Source: Nemopilema nomurai
Lineage: Eukaryota > Cnidaria > Scyphozoa > Rhizostomeae > Rhizostomatidae
Length of the DNA stretch: 64,000 nucleotides
NCBI GenBank assembly: GCA_003864495.1
Contig: ML133457.1
Span: 62,001-126,000 of the forward strand
Direction of reading: 5' to 3'
In this document: one piece after another, positions 36,601 to 51,600 of the stretch
Numbering within the stretch: the stretch's first letter is position 1
Layout of the letters: every line of letters begins with the position of its first letter
The notes under the pieces: model-generated
Seen by the model: only the letters and a program-made list of their open reading frames with translations
Databases searched by the model: none
What the model was told of the DNA's origin: nothing
Position numbers and translations under genes: made by a program

Positions 36601-39600
36601 GCATCATTCGATTCCTTTTACTTTATATTTACCAAATATCAAACACTTCTTTGCAAATAATAATTATATGTTAATCAATGATAGATGGACATGAAAACTA
36701 TTCAATCTTGTAGCAGTGGAATGCTTTTAGGATTATGGTAAAACACAATCAAGGAAGGCACTTAAAGGGAATAATAAAAAGTAAATGATTAGAATTAAAA
36801 ATTTGAGCGGTGATGTTGTTAATTTAAGAAAGTAAAAAACGGTAGGAATTATGATAAAAATCAATGATAATAAAGTTAGTTCATCACTTGCATTGTAATA
36901 TACTTTGATGGTATTGTTTACAATGGTGTATGTTTGTTATTAAGATACAAACACAATGGTATAACTAGGAAAAATTGTGATGATATATCGCAAATTAGCA
37001 GTGTTTTCTTAAGCCCAATCTCCAATAGATGGAATTGTTGAAGCGGAAAAATTTCCATACGACCTAATTAGCTGACTCAAATTGCTGTGGCAGAAAGTAT
37101 CGACTTGCGATAAATGGAAAGTGGTCCTACTTCAGTACAACATGACGTTATTCAGCTGCAAAGTAGCTTATGGAATAAGTTCATTTGATGGTGAAACACA
37201 AGACGACAAAGCACAGGATAAACAAAACTAAACTCTTGAGTCATCAAGACGTCATCAAGGATTTTGGATTTTCGTACGAAGCTGGAGGTCAAATAAGAAT
37301 AGCAGCGTCCAAATTGACGGCTCCACGGCTGAGAACCAGTGCAAGGTCTCGTCTGTTGTTGTCACATTTGGGGAAGGTTTATAAGGAGTTTTTATCAAAC
37401 AAGAAAAGTGATTGTCAAACAATTTTTGTTTTGAGTTGGTAATGTGGAAGCACTTTTTTTGGACTTTGCAGAATAGCACGCGGAGAACAAGTATTTCTTT
37501 CCGTTAAAGAGAATTCGCTTAGATGAGATTGGGCTTTAGAGCAAATTTGGTTTGTCACAGAAAATAATAAAGCATAATGGTATTATTTTTGAAAATTATT
37601 GATTGCTTACTTTGCAAGATAATCCGCGTGGTAATAGTAGTCCGATAGCTTATCCAAGAACGACCTCGGTTCCAGGATAAATGTAGGCAGTGTTACTTTC
37701 GACAAGTCCATTCCAGGACGAACCTTGAAAAGAGCAAGCAGTGAATTAAGGTCACGTGCTGGTGACACGCACGACGGAGAAGTAAGTTACATAACACGGT
37801 CGCCCGCACCGCGCAGTAGACAAAAACATCTGCTACAACGCTAGTAACGCAAGCCGCTAAACGTGCTTCAGTAAACGAGAACCTCCCATTCAGGTTAGTC
37901 AAAGGGCATGCGTAATTGGTATTCCCGACCTCCACCCACGTATCTTGATTATCTCAAAGACGGGGGATCTGCAAAGGCACTAGAAGGTTTGCACGAAATT
38001 AGCGATTTTTGATTGGTCAAAAACATGGAGCCAACCGATTGATTGAAAACAAGGAGCCAATCCAGTGCGCAATGCTTCTCACGTGGCTCCCCGCCCGGAC
38101 AAACAAGTCTGTCACCTTATTCCCTGGTAAGAGCAGAGAAACTGAAAGACGATGCTGCCGTTCAGGGTTTGGCAAAAGTTAAGTCGTAAGAGTAGTTTAT
38201 TTAGCTTTCAAGTTGAAAAAAGGCTCAAAATGCAAAACGGAGAAAACTAAAAGTTCATTCATGAAGGGAGTTTGATATTGTTTTTGAATGTCTCAATGCC
38301 TTGTATTTACAGATTTTAGACCAAAAAAGCAAATGGGAATTTCATGCAGGTAGGACAGAAAACAAAACATAAAGCTACCATGATTCAAAACAGCAGCGAT
38401 TGACATCCTGAAAAATGTTTATACAATTATTTTGTAAAAGGCCTCCAAGCAATAGAGTAACTAGGTTAGACCTCTGCGCAGTCTTCTACGCAGGCGATCT
38501 GGCGTACCTGCTTCAACAAAGCCCACAGAATACTTTTGTTGTCTTCCTCCATCTCCTCGACCGCCTCTCCTTCCTGGAAAAACAGCAAGATTGAAAATAA
38601 GCAATTACTGACTTTACCATCTAAAGAAGCTTTTCTATTTCACACAAAACCATATAAAATCGTAAGCCATCAAAATAAAGGTATGGCAATATGGCTATGG
38701 ATAATTTGGAGCGTGAGACACTTAACATGGAAATGAGATTTTGCCTGAAATATGTCCAGCAAGATCGACCCGGAAGTAGATGGGATTTCCAGGAACTCAC
38801 CTCGCCAAGGTATTCGATAGTGGCAACAGAGTAATCCGATTCCTCGTGCGGTTCGATCTCAGGCGTACAAGTGAATACTAAAAGGCAAAGAAAATGGTTA
38901 GCACAATAGCTAGATACCCTTTAAGTTGTTGATGTTGCAGTGGAGTCAAGGGAAAAACCCCATCAAAACAATTCGCCTACTTTTCTAAACCAGGATAGGT
39001 ACTAATAAATGTTAATCTTAGACATCATTTCTGTCAATTCCTTTTCTGGGCATGATGTCATACAGTGCAAGTGGTAGGCCCCGTATTGGTAGTTCTGATA
39101 GGTTCCAAACAGTGGCATAAAAACGAGGGCATTGGCAGCGCATGTCTTCAAAAGTTCCTTCCTGTAAATCTACTTTCTATGCCTCTACATTGTTCAACAC
39201 TTTCATAAGCCTCTAGTCCAAAGCGATGTTCAAACAGTGTTCAACACATGGGACTTCTTTGAAGAATGCACACGAATAAAAGAATTAACTTCTCTTGACA
39301 TACATGTTATCAAAGTGCATTAAAACTTACTATCTTCATTCTCGGCTTTATCTGAATGATCGTTATCATCGATACTTGAAACGTCATCTGACTTTTCCTG
39401 TGCCAATAAACATAAAATAAAGCTTAGAACATATAAACAAAATTTTAATGAAAATAAAAACAGTTATAATTTCTGTAAATCGAATGAACCTTTAGAGGAC
39501 ATTTCTATAGAGTGTTAGTAACTATCGTGTGAAGACAGTGGTGTCAAAATAACTTTTCTGTGTCAATAAACATAAACATAAAATAAAGCTTAGAACATAT

Positions 39601-42600
39601 CAACAAATGAATATAAAATTTCTATAGATCGAATTGGCCTATAGAGGGTAATTCGATACACTGTTAGTGAATATCGAGTGGAGGCAGTGGTTAAGTGCTA
39701 TCAAAATAACAAGGGGGGCTCTTGCATAAAACATTGCAAAAAATAACAATGGAAAAAGTAAAAATTCTGCTACTCACCGCAATGAAAGCATCCTCATCCT
39801 GCTCATCATCGTTTGCTAAAGGGAGTCGAAGGAATCAGGAGTTAGATTGCAATTATCAAAAAAGCATTATCCAAAGGAAATTGAGACTTTAAGGCAAGGA
39901 AAGGTAACGGTGCTGATCTTTAGGAAACAGAATCTCGGGTGATAGGGATGGATGAATGCTTGGTTGTTGGGTCTAGCTAGGCTAATTTTCTGCGTGTGTC
40001 TCATTAAACGCGGGCAAAACGCGAGCAAGCTGTAGGAACGAAAGGATTATTCAAGGTTATGGAGAAAATGGAAAATAGCTGGCTATCTTCGAGATAGAAT
40101 ACAACTACAAAATGATGATGAAATCCTTACAAATTCCGAAACTTTAGTAAATATTACCAAAACAACAATAGAGATTATTTACCTAATTCTGATCCATCTT
40201 TTCCACCATACAAGTCACTTATCCTTAAAACAAAGACAATAACGTATCATTTATTTCGACTTGTCATTTAACAGTGCTCAAATTATGCTTAAAACTCTCT
40301 AGTTAGGATTGTGCGTTTCGCCACGCGAGAAGTGTAAAAGAGTGGGGAAGGGCAGCATCGCTGGCAGATCAAAGTAAAAAGCGTGTATAGAACGCAGAGA
40401 AAACTGGAAAATAATGAAATCAAATTAAAAAGAGAATAATCATTGGTAAAGGCTGTAATCTGTAGCTTTGTGAAGCTGTTTTCGGGCGATGTTCCTTGAA
40501 TGATATACTAAAGACTACGGATAGTGGGTTTGGAAATGACCATAATGATAACAATTCGTGCTTTAATGCATCAAGAAAACAAAACAATTCACGTATCAGA
40601 GTTGATATAAGCCGAAGCAGGGGTAGATAAAGGTGGGAGCAATCACTACGTATTCATATATATTATTGCACTTGAAAGTAGGGGGCACCCCTGTCCCACT
40701 TGGGTAAAACAGGCAATAGTATTTTGTCTTGAAAATAACAGATTTCCCAAAAAACCAGCTCACTACCAACAATTTTAAGCGTTCACCAGTCCCTTGAGGT
40801 ATTAAAATGTTCTATATAAGTAAATTCGCTAATGGACTTACATGATTTTTTCTGGATTTACGATACTCGATTTTTGTGCTACCTCAATAGCATCCATCCA
40901 GCAATGACCTAGATTGAAATAAACTGAATTGGATCGATATGCCTCGCTTTGAAGGTAGCTAGGAGACAGTGCTGCAACATCGTTCTCGTAATCGTGCGTG
41001 GAATACTTTAATGTGTTTGCAATCATACTTGATGGAGGATACGAGCCTTTTTACGAGCGCACATGAAAATACTGCTAACGCAGCACGCATGGACACGTAG
41101 GGATTAGCAACATAGGGGTAAATTGTGCTTTGAAATAACTATCGTTAAAAAGTACGAGATTCTGACTAGAGAAAGGACAAGTTTCTTAGATTCCTAGGCC
41201 CCTAGCTATCTTTTAGCTTGTACATTTCAAAGCCATTTAATCATCATTAGCTTCCATTAGCTTTAAAAATGAACAATGAATATAGAGATGAAAAGATCCT
41301 AAGTCTTCAATACAAGGAATTTTACGAAAGGACACAGCAGCGACATTGGCATCAAATTCAGGCATCAGATACACTAGCATCAAAACAAAGAAAGGACGGT
41401 CTAGTTGTTGACAAAAATGTTGATAAAGAACAAATTGAAAAGCTTTTCACATCTGTATTAAAGTAAAAAGGTTTCAGCTACAGTCCTTTAAATTTCGGCA
41501 ATTCTAACAAATGAATAGATAGATGCTTGATAAAATACATACCCATTGATAATGTTGGGGCACGTAGAATAAGATGGTCTCTTGGCATTGGTTGGGCTAA
41601 CGAGCCTGCAATCTCTCCTTTTGGGCCCTTGAAGGGAAGTAATAACAATAAATAAAAGTTGAAAATCTGGGCAGTATAACTTGTAGCTAAACTTTAATAA
41701 AACATTCATGTTTACTTATTTATTTGGAATTCAATCCCTTCAAGAGTATTTCAGTATTTCAGGTATGAATGATTGGCGAATCAACTGGTATAGGATTGAT
41801 ATAGTTCAAAGTTAATAATTATAACTTTACTTTTAACAATATGGTAAAAAGGCATCAATCTTCTGCCATTTAAACTCTATCGAAATATCGCGATAAATGG
41901 AAGGAAAGAAATTAAAAAAACTTTCTCAAGAAAGGAAAGACTTCATTACGTATGTAGCCTGACTGACAGGTCACAAGCGTAACATTACGAGAGACGTAGA
42001 AACCACGTGACTTCACCACTGTCAACTCAAACGGGCCTGAAAGTTTTCAATTTGAAATATCGATTCTTATAAAAACCGGGAACTGAACAACAAAACAGAA
42101 TATCTCAAACTTCAAATGACATTTCATCCAACGCGAGTTGCAGAAGTAATGGCCTACCGCTGGCTTTAAGAAATTGTTGTTGCTCATAATCCACCGACTA
42201 ACTTCCAGCCGCTTATGATATCGATCAACACGGCCCTCCATTATCAGGCCTTCGGACTACTCTTCGCTCGCTTCTCGACGATTTACAAATAACAAGTCTT
42301 TGAGCAAAACAAGACGAACGAAGCGGCCTACAGCTGGAAACTCGACATCTTGTTCATGCAAGGTTGAGATTTTGTAAACAATCAAGTAGGACAGTTTTAA
42401 CACATTAATCTCTAGAGGATACTTAAACTGTTAATTGACTTTGCGGCCATTAAAAATGGTGGCCTCAAAAGAAATGCCAATCAAGAGGATGTTCATTGTA
42501 ATTGGAAAGGTTTTGCAGATATTGTTCACTGGTATAGGACAGCTTGATTGAATTTGAAAATTCAGTTTACGACTTAGTGTCAAATGGTCGCCATTTTTTA

Positions 42601-45600
42601 TTTCGCAGCTAAAAAAAATTTTTCTTTCTTTTTGCAAACCTATCATATTGCTACATAAATCAGACTATGAGTTAGCGTTTCCTGTAAACTTTGTCTGTAA
42701 AGTTTTTAACTAGAAGAGCAAGCGTACTTCGGTGTTTACCACAAAATACTTGCTTCCAACAAACTAAAAGCTTTTATTATGGAATGTCAAATCGATAAGA
42801 GCAAAGGTGATTTTTAGTTTCACATCATACTGTGTTGATGTTATGAGATCAGTACTGACGAAATTCTGGAAGAATGCAATTATTTAAAACCAAATAAAGT
42901 CCAAAACGAATTTCGATGCAAAATACGGACTCCTTTTTCAAAGAAATCAAAAGATTTTAGCCTTTCTAAGCGAACATGTCGGAATAACCAAAAATGGCAA
43001 TAAAAGTTGACAGTAGCTATAAGAAACACAAAAACAATAATGTTGGCACATTTTCTATTAAAAAGTCTAAGGCTAATAATAATCTGATTTGCTGGGCCTA
43101 ATTTCTCTCAATGAGAAAGCAGGTAACGATGAGAGGATGCCAATATTACCTTTGCACTCCAGATGCTTTCTTTGAGAGGATGAAAAAGCTTGAAGCAGTA
43201 GCCTTCCTTGGAAGATGGTCTCTCTATGGCCTCACAGCAGGCAAGGACAACAGTTCCTACCCAATGGTGATGCTAAAAATCAAAACAAGTCTCACAGATG
43301 ACATGTAATTGAAAAAGATTGACAAACAGTGTGTAAAAAGATGACAGTGGAAATGTATAAATGCATGATGAATATAAAACGGTCATGAATATATTATCTT
43401 CCGTTTCAAATTCTTGAAGCAACGCAAGCTTATAACCACGTATCCAGACGTTTGGATAAGAAACAAAAATTCTAAAACTTATAATTTTCTCACACATTTT
43501 CGTAGCCTTTATTTCTCATTATTTTGTAAAATCACTCTTGAATCAGTTGAATATAATTTTGTAGTTGTAATATAGATCCAGCTTAGAAGCACAGGGGTAG
43601 TCATGTTATTTTTCTTCTCTTAGCATCTTCCTTATAGTGCTTTGTAATAGTTCCTTAGTTAAAAATTATCTACTGCAAACTTTTACATAAGAGAAAAAAC
43701 GATAACAGTGCGAGAGAAAAATTCTAGAATCTTGACATTTGGATTATATGATTTAAAAAAGCACCAAAAACACTGCTTCATGTGACATATAAGCGGTACC
43801 AGTTACAATCTGACATATCCACTAGCACATTCGCTTCAAAGACCTTAACTTAATCCAGAGAGAGCGCGCTATATTAATAAAAAATATCTGCACTGTCCAT
43901 AAACTGGGCAGTCTTCAAGCGACTACACGGATTTAACAGCGTCAAGATTTCTGTTGGGTGATCAACAATGCAAGTCTCCCAATTGCTTCTATGTATTGCA
44001 AAAAACACAAGTTTCGGGAAAGACTGTTTGTGGAAACATTTTGATGAGCTTCTTATCTTCTTTATCTTATATCAAACAAGCATAAACTATATTATAGAAA
44101 CTTTAAGACGTTTTACAAGTTTCAGCTTCAATGAGGAATACCTTATTACTCTTGTATATAACAAGCCAGCCTGGTTTTACAACACACCAAAATTTCGCCC
44201 AGCTTTTCAAGGTTCCTCTGATCTAAAAAAAAAAATTTCAGCATAATGTAAAGAGAGATGAACTTGCATAAAGCTATTGAATGAAGAAATAGAATATAAA
44301 CATAAGGGAAAGCGAGAAAATGTGCAAACAAAAAGGACATGATTTTCAAATCAAATTTTGAGTGTATTAGTATAATAGTAGATTCATATTTTTTTGACGG
44401 TCGGCATTGAAAAATGTAAAGAGCATCGGGATAAAAGGCCTGGTATAAATCACGTGATCACAAACAGCCAATCAACGTTCGAGTCAATAATCCTGACATA
44501 GAAGGCTGCAAAATGATCGATTTCGCATAAAATGTGTTGCAAGCAAAATAAGTATTAGAAAATGCAACAGCTGGGCAAAAGAATGCGTCGCCGATATATT
44601 CTACAGGCAAACAGGAGATTAGGTGGCTGTTTCATATGTTCTTGATATGTTTGGCAAGGGATACAAGAAAGGTCGGGTTGGTGAAGAGAGATCAAGCAGA
44701 AAACGGCGTGATTGCTGGCTGATTTCTAAACACCAGCCTTTTGAACGTCAATGAAAGTTGTTTACCCACCTGTAAACGTGGCAAACATATTACCTTAGTC
44801 GAATACAAATAGCCCTTCAATTACAGTTGTGAATCTGTGCAACTGCAGGTCAAATATTGTTCTGTACACAACAGGGGAATGAAAACAACATGGCGTACCT
44901 TCAGCCAAGAGGACAGAATTACGACACTTCTATCCTTCAAAGCGGATGAAACCTCCTTGGCGACCCGTCTCTTTTCCTTCTTGTAGGTCTTTTTTCGATC
45001 CTGCATGAGTACCAGCGATATTCAAAACTCACATTTAGACAAAATATTCTATACTGTAAATATACTGCAACAAAATATACTATAGCGTTGATATACGACG
45101 AAATATACTATAACCTAAATTCACATTTTGACAAAACACACTTTCAAAAAGTTGATTGTCACGCTGAAGGTAAAAAGTTAATATCAGCAAAACGTTCGGC
45201 CTAATACCTACCATTTCAGCACGAACTAAGTCATATCGAACCCACAAAACGCATTCCGATGAGTTTGTTTACGTTTTCCTGTCATTTCATTGGATAACTT
45301 TTATTGGATAGACAATCGAAGCTTCTTACATCCCGCAAATCCAAGCAGTACACAGATTCCATAAACAAAGGCATCACGCATAGAATAATAACAATGATGT
45401 TTGTTTATCGCCCTGGAATTACCCTAATATCAAAATCGCTTCCTAATGACCACATTCCTATAAAAGTTGCTTTCAATGAAGATCGATGTGAGAACTTGGA
45501 AGGCTATTTCGAGTTACAGCAGCACAAGACACGAGCAAGAAATAGCAAATGTGAAATTAGGCTTCCCGGCATCAAAAAATAATATGTTGGGAAATCGTTC

Positions 45601-48600
45601 CATTTTATGAGTGCAAAGCTATACAACGAACTCCCAAATTGATATTAGGAAAACTGAATCTTTTGGGCAATACAAAGGACTGCTAAAAGCATTTTAGTTG
45701 AAAATCTCATTTAAATGATATTAGAACAACATTCCAAATTGAATATTAGGAAAACTGAATCTTTTGGGCAATACAAAGGACTGCTAAAGAAGCATTTTAG
45801 TTGAAAATCTCATTTAAATGATATTAGAACGAACTTCCAAATTGATATTAGGAAAACTGAATCTTTTGGGCAATACAAAGGACTGCTAAAGAAGCATTTT
45901 AGTTGAAAATCTCATTTAAATGATATTAGAACGAAATCCAAATTGATATTAGGAAAACTGAATCTTTTGGGCAATACAAAGGACTGCTAAAGAAGCATTT
46001 TAGTTGAAAATCTCATTTAAATGATATTAGAACGAACATCCAAATTGATAATAGGAAAACTGAATCTTTTGGGCAATACAAAGGACTGCTAAAGAAGCAA
46101 TTTAGTTGAAAATCTCATTTAAATGATATTAGAACGAACTTCCAAATTGATATTAGGAAAACTGAATCTTTTGAGCAATACGAAGGCCTGTTAAAGAAAC
46201 ATTTTAGTTGAAAAAAACTTTTAAATGATAAGTGTAATTGCTGCAGAACACATATTGATAACAGCATTTTTATGCTGAAATGCTTACCCTGTATAAAGAT
46301 TCACTACACTATCGTTTTATTACATAAATTATTATTATTACAACCACAACCAATCTGTTAATCTGCCTTGTTGCTCTGACAGCATAGCCCAGATTGTGTC
46401 CCAGACAAGCTCTGTGCTGTACTGACAAACCCATAAAGGCGAAAAAGTACTGTCTGCAGAATACGCAGAATTTACGCGGGTTATCTGCAGAAATCAATAT
46501 AACAAGCGCACCTTCATGTCAATTTTACTTCCTGGTTTTTGCTGACTCCTCTCCGCATGGGACGGCGACTAAGAGAGAAGTGAATAAATGATAGAGAGGC
46601 AATAATCGAAACGAGGTACCTTTAAAATGGTAGTTAAAGTGTATGGATTGACGGTAATTTCATAATCAATGCCGGCCGAAAATCAGATGATGACTGGAAA
46701 ACGCTAAACAATGAAGCTACAGGAGAAAGCGATGAATTGAAACTTCAATAATGAAAACCTAAATAAATAATGAGAAAGCAAACTTAAGGACAACAGGCAA
46801 CCACTTTACTCTATATTTCAGCGACAAACCTTTAGGCACATAATTGCTTAGGGCTTAATGCAAGCTGGCCGCAAAAACTGGTTTCATTACTATTTTTCAT
46901 CCAAAATTAAGCTAGGCCCTTAACTTAAAGGGAATAAAAGCGTAGATCAAGCACTTTCTAAAAATAGACCGTACAGAGCCTGCGCAGTGTAGTCACATTG
47001 TAACTGTGCACGTGAACTAAATTCAAAGGCCTATCGCCTGCAATCTCCGGTGAAAGTAACCACGTGAAATGCTAGATGGATACTTGTGATTGGTTGACGT
47101 TTGATTGACAGTTCGAGCTTGCTGGCTCGGAGCCATTTCAATATGCTTCAATTCCCTTTAAGCGATCTCGTCGAGAGTATCAAAAAAAGAAATTTCAGCT
47201 ACGTAAATCTCAAGCATTTAAGGCTATTTTTCAGTTAATTTAAAAAAATACTTCATATTCACTTGGAGTTCGACGGCGTTTCTCACGAAACTTATGAATA
47301 TTGATGTGAAGTAAATATTGGCAAACGAAAAAAATTGAAGAAGTAGAATGCTAAGAAACTTTTACAAAAGCAGCTCAATCTTTTGTGTCCGTGTACAATA
47401 AAAGGAGCTTTTTATAAACTCACATCAAATACTGTAGATCTTTCATGGAAAACATAATTAATGTCAGATTCAAAGGATCATTAACCAAAACAGTAGCAAT
47501 GAGTTTTAGGGGAACCACGGGATCCATTGACCCTTCTCTCTCTCTCCCCCCCCCCCCTCCAAGCTCAAAGCAAGCAATGCCTCAATTAACTGCTTGTAAA
47601 TCGACTTCCTTTAAACCGATTGACATTCGATTTCAAAGATATGCACACAGAAATTCAATAACACCTATTACAAAAGCCTCATCTGCGGATTGTCTGACGT
47701 AAACGCTGTCAAATTTTTAGTCTTCTTAATTTTTACGTTCATCAGATGATTTCATTAAGCAAAAAACGCAGAAGGGCTATCTGCTTTGCACAAAACGTAA
47801 TCCTTTACAACAAGCCATGGTTAGTTGAAATATGAGCAGATTAAAAATATTGGTAAGGATGAAAATTTGACGGATTTATAACAAAAACGTCAGACACTGA
47901 GGAAATTCAAAGCGGTACAAAAATCTTTGAGTCTGCATAATTATTCAGGTAAATTTTACGATTAATTTCAAAGGCAAAATATCTGATGTACTTTCAAGAG
48001 GTTGTGAAAAAGGCATCGATAAAATTTTTGTAACTGTTTCAGAGCTTTTAACTTGCAGTCACAGGTGAAAGGAAATTCTATGGTCTCAAGAAGAAGGTCT
48101 TTTGTGTGATAATTGCGAACTTGAGATCAGAAGTTTTTTTTACAGTAAAAGGCAATGGTCGCAAAAGGCATTACCTATTGGAACATGTTTGACACATATT
48201 TTAAACATAATTCGGTCCATTGACTCAATATTAACGATACCATGCTTCTATTGAATAGACGAGCCCAGCCAAGTATCGCTGAATCATGATTGTTATAATG
48301 ACGGTGCATTCGTACTTATGATGTTGATTATCCACTAGGCGGAAAATGTCGAAGCGGAAAAATTTCCTGCGATCTAATTCGCTATTTGAAAATGTCGCGC
48401 CGGAAAATGTCGTCTAGCGAAAAGTAGAAAGTGATCCTACTTTTCGCGGCGGGACAATTTTCCGCCTAGTGGAGATTGGGCTTTAATGCCAGAATGGTTG
48501 TTGCCAAGGAGATCCTATCAGCTAATAATAAGTCTTTATACGCACATGTTTAGGATTAACATCACATTTGAAATCATATTTATTCAAACTGGGTGCAGGA

Positions 48601-51600
48601 ATTTGACTGAACTGCACGACATTGTTTTAGTTTTAGCTCAAAAGGTTGGGAATCAATTATTCACACTCAAAACAATTATGTGCTGCCCCTTGAAATAACA
48701 GAGATCTAAAGGAGCTCAGATAGTGTTCAGATTCCTATGGATCTGTGGTTTTTTCAAAGAGCAGCATGCATAACAACATTCAACTCTCATAGTAGAGAAA
48801 ATAAGCTGATTATAACGACAATTGACAAAAAAGAGACCTTGCTTTAAAATAGGAGACTGATTTAGCTCAGCAATAGGTCACGTGGACGGTGATACGTGAG
48901 AACCAAGAAAATACAGCAAAAACAAAAGCACAAATAACCAAAAACAATCAGATAAAAAAATAAGAGGTAAAAAAATAATTGATAGAAACATAAAAATATG
49001 TTGATGTGCAGATTCTAATCGTAGTCTCTTTAAATAATTTTCTGAAAAAGGGTACGCATTGGACTCCTCTCTTAAAATTCTCCCCTCTATAATTATGGCC
49101 TTGATACACTTTCGGTAGACGTTAACACCGCACCAGTAGTCTACAGAGGTCAAAGTCGAGGTCAAGGTCACAGCAAGGTCACGGGTTGATGTTCTGTGAG
49201 CCTTATCATGGTAAATGCGAATATCGTAGCAGGTAAAAATGATCATGGCATGATACAATGCATCAGGTATTTTAATTACTGTTGGGTGCCTTTCTACCTC
49301 ATGGAATTCTTCTAGATTCTAGATATTTAGAATACTAGCGAATGACGTAGCTTTGTGACGTAATACGCAACCTGTGACGACTCTGAGTTCTGCGAATTGA
49401 ACGGTCTTCCCTTATTCAGCAACATATGAATATGGTAACAGAGAAAGGGGTCATCCAATTGTACAAAGTACTTCATACATCCCAATACTCTTTGTTGCCT
49501 GTTATTCTGGTGCTCATGGTGTATGGTGTTTAAGGGTATAAAAGAACATACTTCACATATATTGTGGTAATCCTTAAAAAATGACGTCATTGAAAATGTT
49601 TTGCGAAGGTTGTATCTTGGGATTCGTGAAAATCAACTCAATTAGAAGATGTTAAACGGCTGATATACATAATTCTTTGCACATTAGGAGATAAATGATA
49701 AACGTTATTTTTTGCTTATTCCATTTTAATATTCGAGTTGACCTAAGACACCGTGAATTTAAGTATAGGAAGTTCAGAGATGTTGCGTTCGGATGAAATC
49801 TAAAAGAAGAACCCAGCATAACTTAAGGTTTGCGAAACCCCGCCCATTGGATGCGATCGATGCGTACATAAATATACATGCAACAACATGCGCTTGGGTA
49901 TTTGTCATGCAATAATTTGAGCATAACGCGTGAAAGGTCATAGATACGGGTTCTGATGAAGACAAGGGGAGGAAGTGATAACCATTAAGGTTATGTAATG
50001 ATTACATAGAAAGCAAGTACTTCAGTTATATATAAGTGAAGCGAATCAGTACTGCAGATGCTGCGTTCGACGGGCATTCGATTATTGTAGTGCTAGCTTG
50101 TTTTTAAACGACCGACAACTTTCTAACACACAGAAATAATTAGTATGTATTGATAATCATTGGCCTATCATAGTAATCATAGTTACGCATTTATGCATCG
50201 CTTTGGTACAGAGGATGCAAGCGACAGGTATTTATGCACAGCGCGGCATTGAGATTAAGATTCGAAATTCACGTTGCCGAGTTCGAAAAGTAAACAATTA
50301 CTAAGTTTGATAAGTCAATACCCTCACCAGAAAGTTAGACTTCTTGTCTGCCATGATGAACTGGTCGAATATGGAGAAAAAAACCAACAGATAGACTCTC
50401 CACTCGATCATGCTACGGAGCTCGGCGATAGGAGACTCTTTCTGTGTTTTTCTCGTTTGACGTCAGCAGAGTACGTTTCGCTGTCGTCATTTCGTTGAGT
50501 TAATAAGCGTGTAGTTGTCTGATCCTAGCGTGCGAGTCTTGCTCGAAAACATTACGCCATAAAATATGAAAACCCAGCCTATCAAGCCCGGCTGAAATAT
50601 TTATACCACCTTGGTCAGAGATTAATAATATCATTCCAGCGACCACCGGGAAAATCGCTTGACATAAAAAGATTAGTTAAGCTCTGCTATTTACGACCGG
50701 GTAACATGGCAATTTGAAAAGTGCTGCGTGCAAATCGACTAATGGTCATTCGCTAAGTTCTTCTAGTTTTGAACAACTTACGATCTTTAAAAGGTGTTTA
50801 AAGTCTTTCTGAAAACGTAAAATTGACTACGCTGGATTAAGCAAAATTGGTGTGCACCTCTATTAAAAATTCATTGACTTTTTCTTTTCGGTCGAAGCCC
50901 AACAGTAGTTTTATTCGACAACAATTTGATGAATTATGAACGAATAAATAATACTCTATGAAAAGGTTTTTATATGAAACCGCATTTAAGCAGCCAGCCG
51001 GATCGTTTTCAAAACATTAGAATCAATGTTGTTCTTTCACGTGTAATACTGCTATTCTTGGAAACTGGTCACATGACAACGAAATTTGTCAAACAAATGT
51101 AGAATTCGTGTTAAGCGAAGACAACCTCAAGGCTCTATACTCAGTCCTTTGCTGTTGGGGCAACGAAGAATAAAACAGAACACAGGAAAGTGAGTTAAAA
51201 ATGAAACATTGTTTTGGGGTTACACAAAATGGCCGAAGTTGCTAGCTGATGTAAACGTATTTTTATTTGCAGGCTTCCAAAACTAGCTTGGAAATTATCT
51301 AAGCGTATGCCTGGTCTCTCTGATATTTCATAATCAGGTCAGAGAAATGCAGGTCAGAGAATTGCTAAGAGCTCAGCCGGCAGATGGTAAGAGGTCTCAT
51401 TATTGGTTTGAAATCCTAATATTAGTCGTGGCATGTGAAATTCATTTATTTTCAGGTCAGTCCAGACTAAATAGGTAAATATGGGGGGCTACAATGAAGT
51501 CGTACGAGGTTCTTAAAAATAAGAGCTTTCTCGATGGGCATAGTGATTGAGGAATACTAACAGAGAGTTAGCAATACTCTGGTTATGTTTATGGTGAAAA

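Noticed and set aside
37185..37442. 85-codon plus-strand frame
   Set aside because: Lies wholly inside the long MITE copy and shows no transposase feature.
43111..43308. 65-codon plus-strand frame
   Set aside because: Antisense to the PH-domain exon 43272-43150 of ORP.
47445..47702. 85-codon frame with a proline run
   Set aside because: The proline run is a C-rich simple repeat; no splice sites, motif or neighbour support.
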